The notes: generated by a model not told the origin, from the sequence alone. DNA of 64,000 bases from Acidobacteriaceae bacterium KBS 89 (GCA_000381605.1 KB906760.1:186001-250000), one strand, 5' to 3'; positions 48,508 through 58,213 are shown, counted from the stretch's first letter. Made by a program: numbers and translations.

Positions 48508-51500
48508 TTGAAAAGGTTCCTTCGCAAGTCTTCTCTCCTTGTGCTGCTCACAGCCATGGCTTCCCTGGGATTCGTCCCTGTTTTGGCCCAATCCTCACGC
48601 GGCACCATCACCGGCATCGTGCAAGACTCCGCGGGCGCAACAATTCCCGATGCCGATGTCACGCTCTTCTCCCCCTCAACCGGCGTCTCCACGACCATCA
48701 AAACAAACAAAGCTGGTATCTATCGCTTTGATGCCGTCCTCGCGGGCGACTACACGGTGTCTGCAATCGCCCCGGGGTTTGCCAAGCGTGAGCTATCCGC
48801 CACGGTTACCGTCGGCGCCCTTGTAGGACGAGACTTCAACCTGTCTGTCTCCGGCAACAATACGACCGTTGAAGTCTTATCGATTAACTCTGCCGAACTG
48901 CAGACCGAAGACGCCCTTCGTTCGTCCACCATAGCGGCCACCGCTCTCGCCGATCTCCCCATCCTCAATCAGAATTCGCTTAACCTGATCCTTACGGCTC
49001 CCGGGGCCGTTCGCTCCAACCAGGGTGGCTCGCTCGACAGTGGTATCGGCGCCATCAACGGTGCGCGGGCCCGCTCGAACAGCTTCCTTATCGACGGTCT
49101 GCAGAACAACGACATCTCCGTAGACGGTCCACAGTTCACCATTACGAACAACGACGAACTGCAGGAGGTCAACTTCCAGACCTCCAACTTCACCGCAGAA
49201 TTCGGACGTGCCGGCGGCGCCGTCGTCAGCCAGATCACCAAGTCAGGTACCAACTCGCTCCATGGCACCGTCGCCTGGGTCTATCGCAGCCAGGTAATGA
49301 ATGCTTCCAACAACACCCAGAGGATCAACTTCAATAACGGAAGCACACCGGTCCTGAAGAATATTTTCCACGAAAATATTCCCGCCTTTACCGTCGGCGG
49401 TCCCGTCATCATCCCGCACATCTATAACGGTCATGACAAGACCTTCTTCTTCGGCGGCGGTCAGTTTGACCGCTACGAAGCGAACGCCAGCGGCGCAGCC
49501 TACAACATTCCAACTGCTTCGGGAAACACGGCACTGCAGGCGATGGCTGCCTCTTGTCCGAACGTCGCCACCTACCTTGCGCTTCTCGGTACCGCGCGTG
49601 GCTCAGCTGGCACCGGCTCGAGCAACGTCTCGGTAGCTCTCCCAACCGGTCTGGCATCCACATCCTGCTTTGGCGGCGCACGCACAGGCCAGACAGTACA
49701 AATCGGCCAGTACATTCGCAACGTTGGAGAGGTTTCGACCGACAATAACTACCTCGCCCGCATCGACCACGTTGCATCGCAAAAGCAGAACATGATGTTC
49801 CGCTTCCTGTACGACAAGACCGGCGACAACATCGGTGGCGTTGTCGGCATCAACCCTAACTTCGATATTCCGTTCGCTGCCAAGACCTTTGGCATCAACT
49901 TCAACCACATCTACGCGTTCACCAACAGCGTTGTGAACGAGTTCCGCCTCGGCTACTCACGGGCAAACATCGGTTACTTCCTTCCCAACCCGACCGGGAT
50001 CGCATCGACCACTCCGGACATAGGCATCCCCGGCACAAGCAATATTGCTCTTAGCTCCACATTTCCCCAGGGACGCATCTCGAACAACTATCAGCTTCAG
50101 GACTCTGTGACCTACACCTTCGGGAAGCACGCCATTCGTGGTGGCGTCGACCTCCTGCGCCAACTCGCAACTCAGGTTGCCCCATTCAATGGGCGTGGTC
50201 AGGTCAACTACGCGGTTAGTGCCAGCAACGCCTTTACCGGTGGCGCCATCTCCGGTCTCGCGAACTACATCGACAACTACGCAGGAACCAGCACCGGTGG
50301 TCCAGTAGCAATTGTCTTCGGCAGCGGAAGGTATCATCCCAACCTCTTCACCACTGGCCTCTACGTGCAGGACACCTATAAGGCCACACCCAACCTCACA
50401 GTCACCTACGGTCTGCGCTACGAAAATTTCGGCCAGCCAGCCAACATCTTCAAGTACCCCGCCTTTACCGGGTACAGCGACGCCGATATCACTTCAACCG
50501 CCAAGGTCAACCAGGACAATAACAACTTCGGGCCCACTGTCGGCTTCGCCTACAGCCCGCACTTCAACAGCCACGGAGTCGGAAATGGCACCACGGTCAT
50601 TCGCGGCGGCTATCAGGTTACCTACGACGTCTTCTACAACAACCTTCTCTCCAATATGGCGGCAGCATCACCCAACGCCCTCGCCAACACGCCTGTTCCC
50701 AGCAACTCGACAGCAACTACACCTCGCGGCCTGGCAAACCTGTCGGCGCTCCTTCCCTCGCTCGTTCCTGTGCCTCTGACGCCTTACTCAAACGTACAGT
50801 CCAACTTCAGCAAGAACATTCGCAACCCGTACTACAACCACTTCTCTTTTGGTGTGCAGCAGCAGCTTCCAGTTAACATCGTCCTTGATATCGCCTACGT
50901 CGGTTCGCTGGGTCGACAGCTCCTCTACACCAACCCGCTCAATCCGGCCCTGCCCAACTCCACGTTCACCGGTACCTTTACGCAAAACACGCCTTACGGC
51001 GCTCAAACCGTGCGCTACGCACCAAACCGCGGCGTGGTTCAGATCCGCGACTCGGGATTGACCTCCAACTACAACGCCCTTCAGGTACAGGTTCGGCGTC
51101 GCACCTCACCGACCCCGGCTGGAACCTTCGCCTTCTCCAGCTCCTACACCTGGTCGAGGAATATGGACGTGCTCTCTGAGACCTTTGCATCCAACTCATC
51201 GCCCCAGAATCCATCGCGCTCCCCTGTCTTTGGTCCGCTCAAAGCGATCGACTACGGCCCGTCCGACAACGACCGTCGCAACGTCTCGGTTACCTATCTG
51301 CAGTGGCAGATTCGTGGAGGGAGTCACAATCGCTTCCTGAATGAAATTGTAAGCGGCTGGTCAGTGGCTCCAATCTTTACCGTCCAAAACGGCACACCTT
51401 ACACCATAGTTAATGGAACCGATCGCGACCTCGACGGATCTACCTTGGGCGATCGCACCAACATCGGCAACTCCAGGGCGCCGGTAAACACCCGTGCAAT

Positions 51501-51897
51501 TGTCGTTGCGAGCAACGTCTGCGGCACCGGTCTCCAGAACCCGGCTCTTGTCGTACCTAATGTCAGCAATGGTTGCGTCACCGCCAACGATGTGCACTTC
51601 GTTCTGGTCACCAACTACCAGCCCACCAGCCCGCTCATGGTGGGTCGAAACGCCAACTACACCACTCGCTATCTCACCCTCGACTCAAACATCCTGAAGA
51701 AGTTCGCTATCACAGAGCGGGTTGCGTTCGAGCTTCGTGGCGAGTTCTTCAATATCACCAACAACCAGAACTTCGACACACCAGCGTCGGCGACCAACAG
51801 AAACGTAACCTTATCTACTGGTACCAACTTCAACAACGTCCTGATCCAGAACGGCGGAAGCCGCACCATGCGGGTGGGTGGCAAGATCATCTTCTAA
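48508..51897 (+). CDS. Oar-like TonB-dependent receptor with CarboxypepD_reg domain
   Basis: 1129 residues from a TTG at 48508 with GAGG upstream; an earlier GTG at 48460 is possible. A signal peptide (LRKSSLLVLLTAMASLGFVP) ends at VLAQ. Residues about 30-120 are a carboxypeptidase-regulatory domain (GTITGIVQDSAGATIPDADV). Then a plug (INGARARSNSFLIDGLQNND, FTAEFGRAGGAVVSQITKSG) and a long barrel follow, ending MRVGGKIIF. Acidobacteria use such receptors to take up polymers or their fragments. The ligand is unknown. A terminator follows. Confidence 0.93.
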   Translation: MKRFLRKSSLLVLLTAMASLGFVPVLAQSSRGTITGIVQDSAGATIPDADVTLFSPSTGVSTTIKTNKAGIYRFDAVLAGDYTVSAIAPGFAKRELSATVTVGALVGRDFNLSVSGNNTTVEVLSINSAELQTEDALRSSTIAATALADLPILNQNSLNLILTAPGAVRSNQGGSLDSGIGAINGARARSNSFLIDGLQNNDISVDGPQFTITNNDELQEVNFQTSNFTAEFGRAGGAVVSQITKSGTNSLHGTVAWVYRSQVMNASNNTQRINFNNGSTPVLKNIFHENIPAFTVGGPVIIPHIYNGHDKTFFFGGGQFDRYEANASGAAYNIPTASGNTALQAMAASCPNVATYLALLGTARGSAGTGSSNVSVALPTGLASTSCFGGARTGQTVQIGQYIRNVGEVSTDNNYLARIDHVASQKQNMMFRFLYDKTGDNIGGVVGINPNFDIPFAAKTFGINFNHIYAFTNSVVNEFRLGYSRANIGYFLPNPTGIASTTPDIGIPGTSNIALSSTFPQGRISNNYQLQDSVTYTFGKHAIRGGVDLLRQLATQVAPFNGRGQVNYAVSASNAFTGGAISGLANYIDNYAGTSTGGPVAIVFGSGRYHPNLFTTGLYVQDTYKATPNLTVTYGLRYENFGQPANIFKYPAFTGYSDADITSTAKVNQDNNNFGPTVGFAYSPHFNSHGVGNGTTVIRGGYQVTYDVFYNNLLSNMAAASPNALANTPVPSNSTATTPRGLANLSALLPSLVPVPLTPYSNVQSNFSKNIRNPYYNHFSFGVQQQLPVNIVLDIAYVGSLGRQLLYTNPLNPALPNSTFTGTFTQNTPYGAQTVRYAPNRGVVQIRDSGLTSNYNALQVQVRRRTSPTPAGTFAFSSSYTWSRNMDVLSETFASNSSPQNPSRSPVFGPLKAIDYGPSDNDRRNVSVTYLQWQIRGGSHNRFLNEIVSGWSVAPIFTVQNGTPYTIVNGTDRDLDGSTLGDRTNIGNSRAPVNTRAIVVASNVCGTGLQNPALVVPNVSNGCVTANDVHFVLVTNYQPTSPLMVGRNANYTTRYLTLDSNILKKFAITERVAFELRGEFFNITNNQNFDTPASATNRNVTLSTGTNFNNVLIQNGGSRTMRVGGKIIF

Positions 51898-51918
51898 CTG
51901 ATCCACTCGCTTCTCTTG

Positions 51919-51956
51919 ACGCCGAAGTCCCTCCGGGCTTCGGCGTTATTTTTTTT
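51919..51956 (+). terminator. terminator of the TonB receptor gene
   Basis: ACGCCGAAG and CTTCGGCGT form a perfect 9-bp stem and are followed by ATTTTTTTT, about 20 bp after the stop. Confidence 0.9.
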
Positions 51957-51966
51957 GCCGTTTTCC

Positions 51967-52239
51967 GCCCAAAAATCGCATGTCAAGCCCCAGAACCATC
52001 TAACTCATTCAAACCAAAGGAAATCGACTTGGCGCATGAGTTATCTCCAATCCTCTATACTGGATATAGATCAAAAAAAGCCCAGGCACCGGCCTGGGTT
52101 TTCGCCTTTAGGGACGGCTAAGTCCTTTACTGCCAGGATTTTGGACGTAAATCCTCTGTTTGCAATATTTTAGCGGCGATCGTGCGCGCTAAATCATTAC
52201 AACCATTGGAGTTACACGCGGGCAATAGGGGGGTACCCC
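51967..52239 (-). repeat. structured intergenic element, copy 3 (minus strand)
   Basis: Read on the minus strand, it begins at the TAG stop of the transglutaminase gene (52239-52241) with GGGGTACCCC at 52239-52230. In this copy the inverted roughly 28-nt unit and the first direct unit pair well: GCTAAAATATTGCAAACAGA against GCTAAATCATTACAACCATT and on to GGAGTTAC/GGATTTACG. The central hairpin (52078-52100 on plus, stem AACCCAGGC/GCCTGGGCTT) is followed by seven Ts. It ends GGGGCTTGACATGCGATTTT at 51967. Other copies: 10873 and 57828. Confidence 0.85.
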
Positions 52240-53276
52240 TACCGGCGCGCCGCACTCGGATCGTGAGGCAAAGGAGTTGGGTCGTCAGCATCCTGCTGCT
52301 GCTGCGCCATCTGCTGTTGGCGGGTCGGTGCCGGCGGCTGCTCCGGTAACTGCGTCGCCTTCTCCACCAAAGTCGACCAGTCCTCGGGCACCGGCAGCTC
52401 CTGGTCGAATGACGGCGTGCCCAGGCTCGGCGTCACCCGCACCGCTACGGTTAGCTCACTGTCCGCGCGGCCTCGGAAGATGCCGTGAGTTGGCGGAACT
52501 TCTGCATAATCCCGGCCGATCGCGGTGCGGATGTGCCGGTCGCCCACGACCAGCCAGTTCGTCGGATCGAAGCCCACCCACCCCAGCGGAGGAACCAGCG
52601 CCTCGACCCACGCATGCGTCGCCGAACTGATCGATCGGTCCATATCGCTCTCGCCGTGGTACAGATACCCGCTCACATACCGGCAGGGAATCCGCAGCCG
52701 CGAACGCACCAGCGCAATCATGATGTGCGCGAAATCCTGGCATACCCCCGCCTGGGTGCTCAGCGCAAGATCGATCGGCGAATCCACCTTGGTCGACTTC
52801 GGCTTGTAATCAAAATGCTCGTACATCTGTTGATTCAGCCTGTGCAGGACCATCAAGGGGTCGTCTCTGCGACGGACGTCGAACTCTTCGGCAAGGGCAT
52901 CCAACGCCGGCGTCGTTGCGGTAAACTCACTCGGCAGCAACATCTCCCAGTAGTCGCCCTGCTCCACCATGGCGTCCAACTCCGCCCACGCGCCCGGCGC
53001 CAGAAACGCCGGGACTGGAGCAGCCGGCTGCACCTCGACCAGCGACTCGGCAACGATCACAAGCTGCCCATGCATTCCCGGAATATCGAAGTGGTGCACG
53101 TGGTTCGCGAGATGATCGCGATAGCTGAAGACGCGGCAACGGGGGCTCACGGAGAGGTGAAAGGTCATACAGCGCTGATTGAGATCACTTCGCGGATGCA
53201 TCCGCGTCTCCATCATGCTTTCGCTGACCCGGGTGCTGTACAGAAATTTCGTCAAATGGCGAATCGAATAGTACAT
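52239..53276 (-). CDS. transglutaminase-like protein of the alpha-E/ATP-grasp cluster
   Basis: 345 residues. The N-terminal bacterial transglutaminase-like domain opens MYYSIRHLTKFLYSTRVSES. The catalytic Cys lies in QAGVCQDFAHIMIAL, the His in SSATHAWVEALVPPLGWVGF and the Asp in DPTNWLV. The last 60 residues are Gln/Pro-rich and probably disordered (PAPTRQQQMAQQQQDADDP). It should form or cut amide bonds on glutamine or other acyl groups. It is the last gene of the operon, 18 bp after the alpha-E gene. Confidence 0.92.
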   Translation of the reverse strand: MYYSIRHLTKFLYSTRVSESMMETRMHPRSDLNQRCMTFHLSVSPRCRVFSYRDHLANHVHHFDIPGMHGQLVIVAESLVEVQPAAPVPAFLAPGAWAELDAMVEQGDYWEMLLPSEFTATTPALDALAEEFDVRRRDDPLMVLHRLNQQMYEHFDYKPKSTKVDSPIDLALSTQAGVCQDFAHIMIALVRSRLRIPCRYVSGYLYHGESDMDRSISSATHAWVEALVPPLGWVGFDPTNWLVVGDRHIRTAIGRDYAEVPPTHGIFRGRADSELTVAVRVTPSLGTPSFDQELPVPEDWSTLVEKATQLPEQPPAPTRQQQMAQQQQDADDPTPLPHDPSAARR

Positions 53277-53294
53277 AGTCGGTCCTCGTGAGAC

Positions 53295-54281
53295 TTAGCC
53301 CGCCAGCGCGGCTTGAATGGAGTAGTCCACATACAATTCATAGATCGTCTCGTGAATGGCACGGCACTGCGCCTGGATGCCTCCCAGGTATCCGACCACG
53401 TCCTGGCTCAAAATCTCGTCGACGCTGCTATAGCTCAGCGACGCACGCAACCTTCCGCTGAGTCTCTGTAATGCCTCGGCCCGGCTTTTACCGCTGTCCC
53501 CTTGTATTTTCTCCAACGCACATTGCACACTGTCAATCGAGAAGCGCACTGAATGCGGAAACTCTTCGTCGAGCAGAAGGAACTCGAAGATCCGGTCCGG
53601 CGTTAAGTCCGCTGTGTATACCTTGCAGTATGCCTCAAACGCTGTTGCCGAGCGGAGTAATCCCATCCAGTCCAGATACTCATTGCCTTCGCCAACTCGT
53701 TCCGGTTGCCCCCACAGATCTGCGTGATAGGCCTCCAGCAGCAGCGCCGTCGCAGACGCCCGCTCGATATATCGACCCACCTGGATGAACTGCCAGCCCT
53801 CGCCGTGGTTCATCGTGGAGTCGGTCACCCCCTGGAACTGGTGCACAGCCTCCATCACTGACTGCAGAAATTCGCTTGGCCGGGCGATCCCGGCGGCCAA
53901 CGCCTCTGCCTGTCTTTCCATCTGCATTTCAGGTCCGGTCACTTGAAGATACATGCTATTCAAGCGGTGCCACTGCTCGGTCGAAATCTGTTCCCTCACG
54001 TGTCGCGAGTTCTCCCGCGCGGCGATGATGCACGAAAGAATCGAAGCTTTGTTCGTCGTGTCGAAGGTCAACGCTTGCGTCAGTGCGTAAGGGTCGCCTT
54101 CCCACTTGACGTCCTTCGGCCTGCCCAAGGCTTGCAACACGCGTTGCCAGCGCCGCTCCGCACTGGCCGCGTTCTCGTCCAACATCAGGTTCAGATTGAC
54201 GTCAAGCAGCCGTGTCGTATGCTCTGCACGCTCAAGATATCGGCTCATCCAATACAAACTATCGGCAACCCGTGACAGCAT
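53295..54281 (-). CDS. alpha-E domain protein (DUF403)
   Basis: 328 residues, nearly all helical, beginning MLSRVADSLYWMSRYLERAE, the hallmark of the alpha-E domain. Further signatures are TRLLDVNLNLMLD and VGRYIERASATALLLEAYH. The family has no proven catalytic activity. It always appears with an ATP-grasp protein and usually with a transglutaminase, in a cluster thought to make or modify a small peptide. It starts 10 bp after the ATP-grasp gene, so the order is ATP-grasp, alpha-E, transglutaminase. Confidence 0.94.
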   Translation of the reverse strand: MLSRVADSLYWMSRYLERAEHTTRLLDVNLNLMLDENAASAERRWQRVLQALGRPKDVKWEGDPYALTQALTFDTTNKASILSCIIAARENSRHVREQISTEQWHRLNSMYLQVTGPEMQMERQAEALAAGIARPSEFLQSVMEAVHQFQGVTDSTMNHGEGWQFIQVGRYIERASATALLLEAYHADLWGQPERVGEGNEYLDWMGLLRSATAFEAYCKVYTADLTPDRIFEFLLLDEEFPHSVRFSIDSVQCALEKIQGDSGKSRAEALQRLSGRLRASLSYSSVDEILSQDVVGYLGGIQAQCRAIHETIYELYVDYSIQAALAG

Positions 54282-54291
54282 CGGCTCTCCT

Positions 54292-55758
54292 TTACTCGCT
54301 CAACACCCACGTGTCTTTACTGCCGCCACCCTGCGACGAATTCACCACCAGCGATCCGCGGTTCAGCGCAACGCGTGTCAGGCCCCCTGGCACAATGGTT
54401 ACCTTGTCGCCGAAGAGTACATAGGGTCGCAGGTCAACATGTCGTGGCTCAAGCTCGTCGCCGATCAAACAGGGAGCGCGTGAAAATGAGATCGTCGGCT
54501 GCGCAATGTAATTACGTGGATTAGCCTCGATCTTGCGAGCAAAGTCCTCACGCTGCGCCTTGGTGGACTGCGGCCCGATCAACATTCCGTAGCCGCCGCT
54601 TTCTCCAACCGCTTTGACTACCAGTTTGTCGAGGTTCTCGAGCACATGTTGCTTTTCCTTGGGGCGCGTCGGGAGAAACGTCTCCACGTTGTTGAGGATC
54701 GGCTCTTCGGTGAGGTAATACCTTATGATGTCGGGAACATAGGCATAAAGGGCCTTATCGTCGGCCACCCCCGTGCCAAAGGCGTTGGCCAACGTCACAT
54801 TTCCGGCGCGATACGCGTTGAACAGCCCTGCCACACCGAGAATCGAATCTCCACGGAAGGCCAGCGGATCGATAAAGTCGTCGTCGACGCGACGGTAGAT
54901 CACGTCCACTCGCCGCAGCCCATTGGTTGTGCGCATGTAGACGATATTGTCGTGAGTCACCAGATCACGTCCCTCGACCAGTTCGATGCCCATCTGGCGA
55001 GCGAGATATGCGTGCTCAAAGTAGGCCGAGTTAAATACTCCCGGCGAAAGCAGTACGATGTTCGGTTCGGGCCGGCCTTCGGGTGCAAGCGATCGCAACG
55101 TCCCGAGCAGCAGTTGCGTGTACTGTTCGATCGGCCGCACGTTGTAGCTACGAAACAGCTCCGGAAATATCCGCTTCATTACCCTGCGATTGGTCAGCAT
55201 GTAGCTGACGCCGCTGGGTACGCGTAGATTGTCCTCGAGGACCACGAACTCGCCGTTCTCCAGCCGGATCAGGTCCGTTCCGCAAACGGCAATATAAACG
55301 TTCCTCGGGACCTGCAGCCCAACCATCTGCCTGCGATAGTGTTTGCAACTGTAGACCATCTCTCGTGGAACGATGCCGTCAGTAAGAACCCGGCCCTCGT
55401 TGTAGATGTCTTTCAGGAAGAGGTTTAGTGCCGTAATCCGCTGCGTCAGTCCAAGTTCCACAGTCTGCCACTCGGCCGCGGTGATGATGCGGGGGACTAA
55501 GTCATACGGAAAGATCTTTTCAGTTCCCTCTTCTCGGCCGTAAACAGTGAACGTAATGCCCTGGTTTAGAAAGCTGAGGTCAGCAGCCTGTTTGCGCCGC
55601 TGCAATTCTTCCATTGGGAGTGAAGTGAAATGCTCCAGCAATCGCTGACAGTGGCGATGAAGATTGCCCGGACCAGAAAACATCTCGTCGTACGCATGGT
55701 CCAGCAGATAGTTCTTCAGTACTGCGTGCTCGAGCTGGGAAGACTGGTTTGGATGCAT
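54292..55758 (-). CDS. circularly permuted type-2 ATP-grasp protein (DUF404/DUF407)
   Basis: 488 residues. Conserved parts: the N-terminal YDEMFSGPGNLHRHCQRLLE, DLVPRIITAAEW, the KHYRRQMVG region, LEDNLRVPSGVSYMLTNRRV and the ATP-binding LVVKAVGESGGYGMLIGPQS. It should form a peptide-like amide or ester bond with ATP. It heads the three-gene operon. It is divergent from typA across 223 bp, which should hold both promoters. Confidence 0.93.
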   Translation of the reverse strand: MHPNQSSQLEHAVLKNYLLDHAYDEMFSGPGNLHRHCQRLLEHFTSLPMEELQRRKQAADLSFLNQGITFTVYGREEGTEKIFPYDLVPRIITAAEWQTVELGLTQRITALNLFLKDIYNEGRVLTDGIVPREMVYSCKHYRRQMVGLQVPRNVYIAVCGTDLIRLENGEFVVLEDNLRVPSGVSYMLTNRRVMKRIFPELFRSYNVRPIEQYTQLLLGTLRSLAPEGRPEPNIVLLSPGVFNSAYFEHAYLARQMGIELVEGRDLVTHDNIVYMRTTNGLRRVDVIYRRVDDDFIDPLAFRGDSILGVAGLFNAYRAGNVTLANAFGTGVADDKALYAYVPDIIRYYLTEEPILNNVETFLPTRPKEKQHVLENLDKLVVKAVGESGGYGMLIGPQSTKAQREDFARKIEANPRNYIAQPTISFSRAPCLIGDELEPRHVDLRPYVLFGDKVTIVPGGLTRVALNRGSLVVNSSQGGGSKDTWVLSE

Positions 55759-55981
55759 TGGGAGCCTTGAGTATAGCGATACAACCGGAAGCCACCAAAC
55801 GCAAATCGCGTAGTTCCTGTTGTGTTGCTGATTTTCAACGCCTTACAGTCGCATTTACCGTATCTTCTTCAATTCCCTTACACTTCGTCGGCGCGTGTGA
55901 AGCTAACTAGGCTAAACTAGAAGAGACGCGCACTTTCCCCAAAATACGATACCTAAGCGCACAGACAGGATATACAAAGCA

Positions 55982-57817
55982 GTGAGTAACTCAACCGCAG
56001 TCGCCGTTAAGCCCATTTTCAATATAGCCATCATCGCTCACGTCGATCATGGTAAGACGACCCTCGTCGACGCCATGTTGCGCCAGAGCGGGACCTTCCG
56101 CTCCAACGAGGCCGTCGCCGAGCGCGTCATGGACTCGAACGACCTGGAAAAAGAGCGCGGCATTACGATTCTTGCCAAGAACACCGCCCTCTACTATCAC
56201 GACAACAAGATCAACATCGTTGATACACCGGGCCACGCCGACTTCGGTGGGGAGGTGGAGCGAGCTCTCAAGATGGTCGATGGTGTAGTGCTCCTTGTTG
56301 ATGCCTCGGAAGGGCCGCTGCCGCAGACCCGCTACGTACTCTCGAAGGCCCTTGAAGCGGGTTTGACCCCGATGGTCGTGATCAACAAGATCGACCGTCC
56401 CGACGCGCGTCCCCAGGAGGTTCTGAACGAGGTTTATGACCTGTTCATCGACCTTGACGCCGATGAGTCCGTGCTCGACTTCCCGGTGCTTTACACCAAC
56501 GGCAAGCTGGGTACTGCGACCACTGATCCGGCGGTTCCGGGAACCGATCTTCAGCCGCTCTTCGAGCAGATCATTACGACCATTCCTGTGGCGAAGGGCG
56601 AGCCCGAAGGGGCTGTTCAGATCCTTGTGACCAACCTTGATTACTCGGATTATCTCGGTCGTCTTGCGATCGGCCGTGTCTTCAATGGCACGATGCGCAC
56701 GGGGCAGGAGTACTCGGTTGCCAAGATCGACGGTACCTTCACTAAGCACAAGATCACGAAGCTGTTCAGCTTCTCTGGCCTCAAGCGCACCGACATCGAA
56801 GAGACCCAGGTTGGCGACATCGTGGCTATCGCGGGAATTCCGGGCATCACGATCGGCGAGAGCTTCTGCGACCTGGAGAATCCGCAGCCGCTTCCTCCGA
56901 TCACCATCGATGAGCCGACGATTGCGATCCAGTTCAACGTCAACAACGGCCCATTTGCGGGACGTGAGGGCAAGTTCGTCACTTCGCGCAACCTTCGTGA
57001 CCGTCTCGACAAGGAACTGCTGACTAACGTCTCGCTCAAGATGCAGGACACAGGCTCGCCTGACGCCTTCAAGGTGCTAGGCCGCGGCGAACTGCAGCTT
57101 GGCATTCTCATCGAGATGATGCGCCGCGAAGGTTTTGAGATGATGGTCAGCCGTCCGGAGATCGTCACGAAAAAGATCGACGATCAGGTGATGGAGCCGG
57201 TCGAACATCTCTCGATCGACGTTCCGGAGAGCTTCGTCGGAACTGTTATCGAGCGCCTTGGACCGAGAAAAGGCGAGATGACCAAGATGATCAATCACGG
57301 CTCAGGCCGGGTTCGCATGGAGTTTCGCATTCCCAGCCGCGGGCTGATCGGGCTTCGTTCTGAAATGTTGACCGAGACCCGTGGCACCATCATCATGAAC
57401 TCCATCCTTGATGGCTACATCGCCTATCAGGGTGAGATTCCGCAGCGTGCGTCTGGCGCTCTTATCTCCGACCGGCAGGGAACGACGACTGCGTACGCGC
57501 TCGAAGGGCTGCAGGACCGTGGTGTGCTCTTCGTCGGCGATGGTATTGAGCTATATGAGGGCATGATCGTCGGCGAGCACAGCCGCGACAACGACCTCGA
57601 CGTCAACGCGGTCCGCGAGAAGAAACTGTCCAACATGCGCGCGTCGGGTTCCGATGATGCCGTTCGCCTGGTGCCTTACAAGCAGCTCACGCTCGAGCAG
57701 TGCATTGAGTTCATCGCGGATGACGAGCTGGTTGAGGTAACCCCGAAGTCGCTGCGTATGCGCAAGAAGGTCCTCCAAGCCAACCGCCGTCCCCGCAAGG
57801 GTTCGGGTAACGAATAG
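55982..57817 (+). CDS. typA: ribosome-associated GTPase TypA/BipA
   Basis: 611 residues from a GTG. G motifs: AHVDHGKTTLVDAMLR, DTPGHADFGGEVERAL and NKIDRP. EF-G-like domains follow, with the BipA-specific C-terminus (GTTTAYALEGLQDRGVLFVG). The stop TAG is 10 bp before the repeat element copy 2. It helps 50S assembly and is stress-linked. Confidence 0.96.
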   Translation: MSNSTAVAVKPIFNIAIIAHVDHGKTTLVDAMLRQSGTFRSNEAVAERVMDSNDLEKERGITILAKNTALYYHDNKINIVDTPGHADFGGEVERALKMVDGVVLLVDASEGPLPQTRYVLSKALEAGLTPMVVINKIDRPDARPQEVLNEVYDLFIDLDADESVLDFPVLYTNGKLGTATTDPAVPGTDLQPLFEQIITTIPVAKGEPEGAVQILVTNLDYSDYLGRLAIGRVFNGTMRTGQEYSVAKIDGTFTKHKITKLFSFSGLKRTDIEETQVGDIVAIAGIPGITIGESFCDLENPQPLPPITIDEPTIAIQFNVNNGPFAGREGKFVTSRNLRDRLDKELLTNVSLKMQDTGSPDAFKVLGRGELQLGILIEMMRREGFEMMVSRPEIVTKKIDDQVMEPVEHLSIDVPESFVGTVIERLGPRKGEMTKMINHGSGRVRMEFRIPSRGLIGLRSEMLTETRGTIIMNSILDGYIAYQGEIPQRASGALISDRQGTTTAYALEGLQDRGVLFVGDGIELYEGMIVGEHSRDNDLDVNAVREKKLSNMRASGSDDAVRLVPYKQLTLEQCIEFIADDELVEVTPKSLRMRKKVLQANRRPRKGSGNE

Positions 57818-57827
57818 AGTTCCAAGC

Positions 57828-58091
57828 GGGGTGCCCCCCCCCTATTGCTCGCGCGTAAGTCCTTTATTTTAAGTATTTTACGGGTAGTCTTTACCTGCAA
57901 AATAGTCCAAACAAAAGGGTTACGTCCAAAATCGTGCAAATAAAAGAGTTAGCCTCGGCTTTGGCCGAGGCTATGCTTTGTTTCTTCACTGTTTTAAGTA
58001 TAGCGATTGGAGAGGAACTAATACGCCAACTCGATCCTGGTTTGTTTCATAGGTTTAGGTTGTTTTGGGGCTTGACATGCGATTTTTGGGC
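57828..58091 (+). repeat. structured intergenic element, copy 2
   Basis: Begins with GGGGTGCCCC at 57828 (one base differs from the other copies), 10 bp after the typA stop. It has an inverted unit, two direct units, a hairpin AGCCTCGGC/GCCGAGGCT at 57951-57972, then AAGTATAGCGATTGG, ACTAATACGCCAA and the right end GGGGCTTGACATGCGATTTT. Same order as copies 1 and 3. Together with the palindrome at 58142 it fills the 396-bp gap. Confidence 0.85.
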
Positions 58092-58141
58092 TGAATCTGA
58101 AGAATATTTTTTGGGCGTTCATTTGTCACGGCCCTGACCTA

Positions 58142-58197
58142 CGCAAACAGCAGATCCCTCCACCCGGGTGCGCTCCGGTCGGGATGACGCGTTTGCA
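58142..58197. repeat. nested palindrome after the tannase gene
   Basis: Outer arms CGCAAAC and GTTTGC, inner GCAGATCCC and GGGATGAC. The inner frame matches 12614-12635. On the minus strand it lies 16 bp after the tannase stop and may end that transcript, but there is no T-run. Confidence 0.55.
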
Positions 58198-58213
58198 GGG
58201 TGAGAGATAGAAC

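Noticed and set aside
58067..58110. TTGACA at the right end of the element as a -35 box
   Set aside because: No -10-like hexamer at 16-18 bp in any of the three copies.
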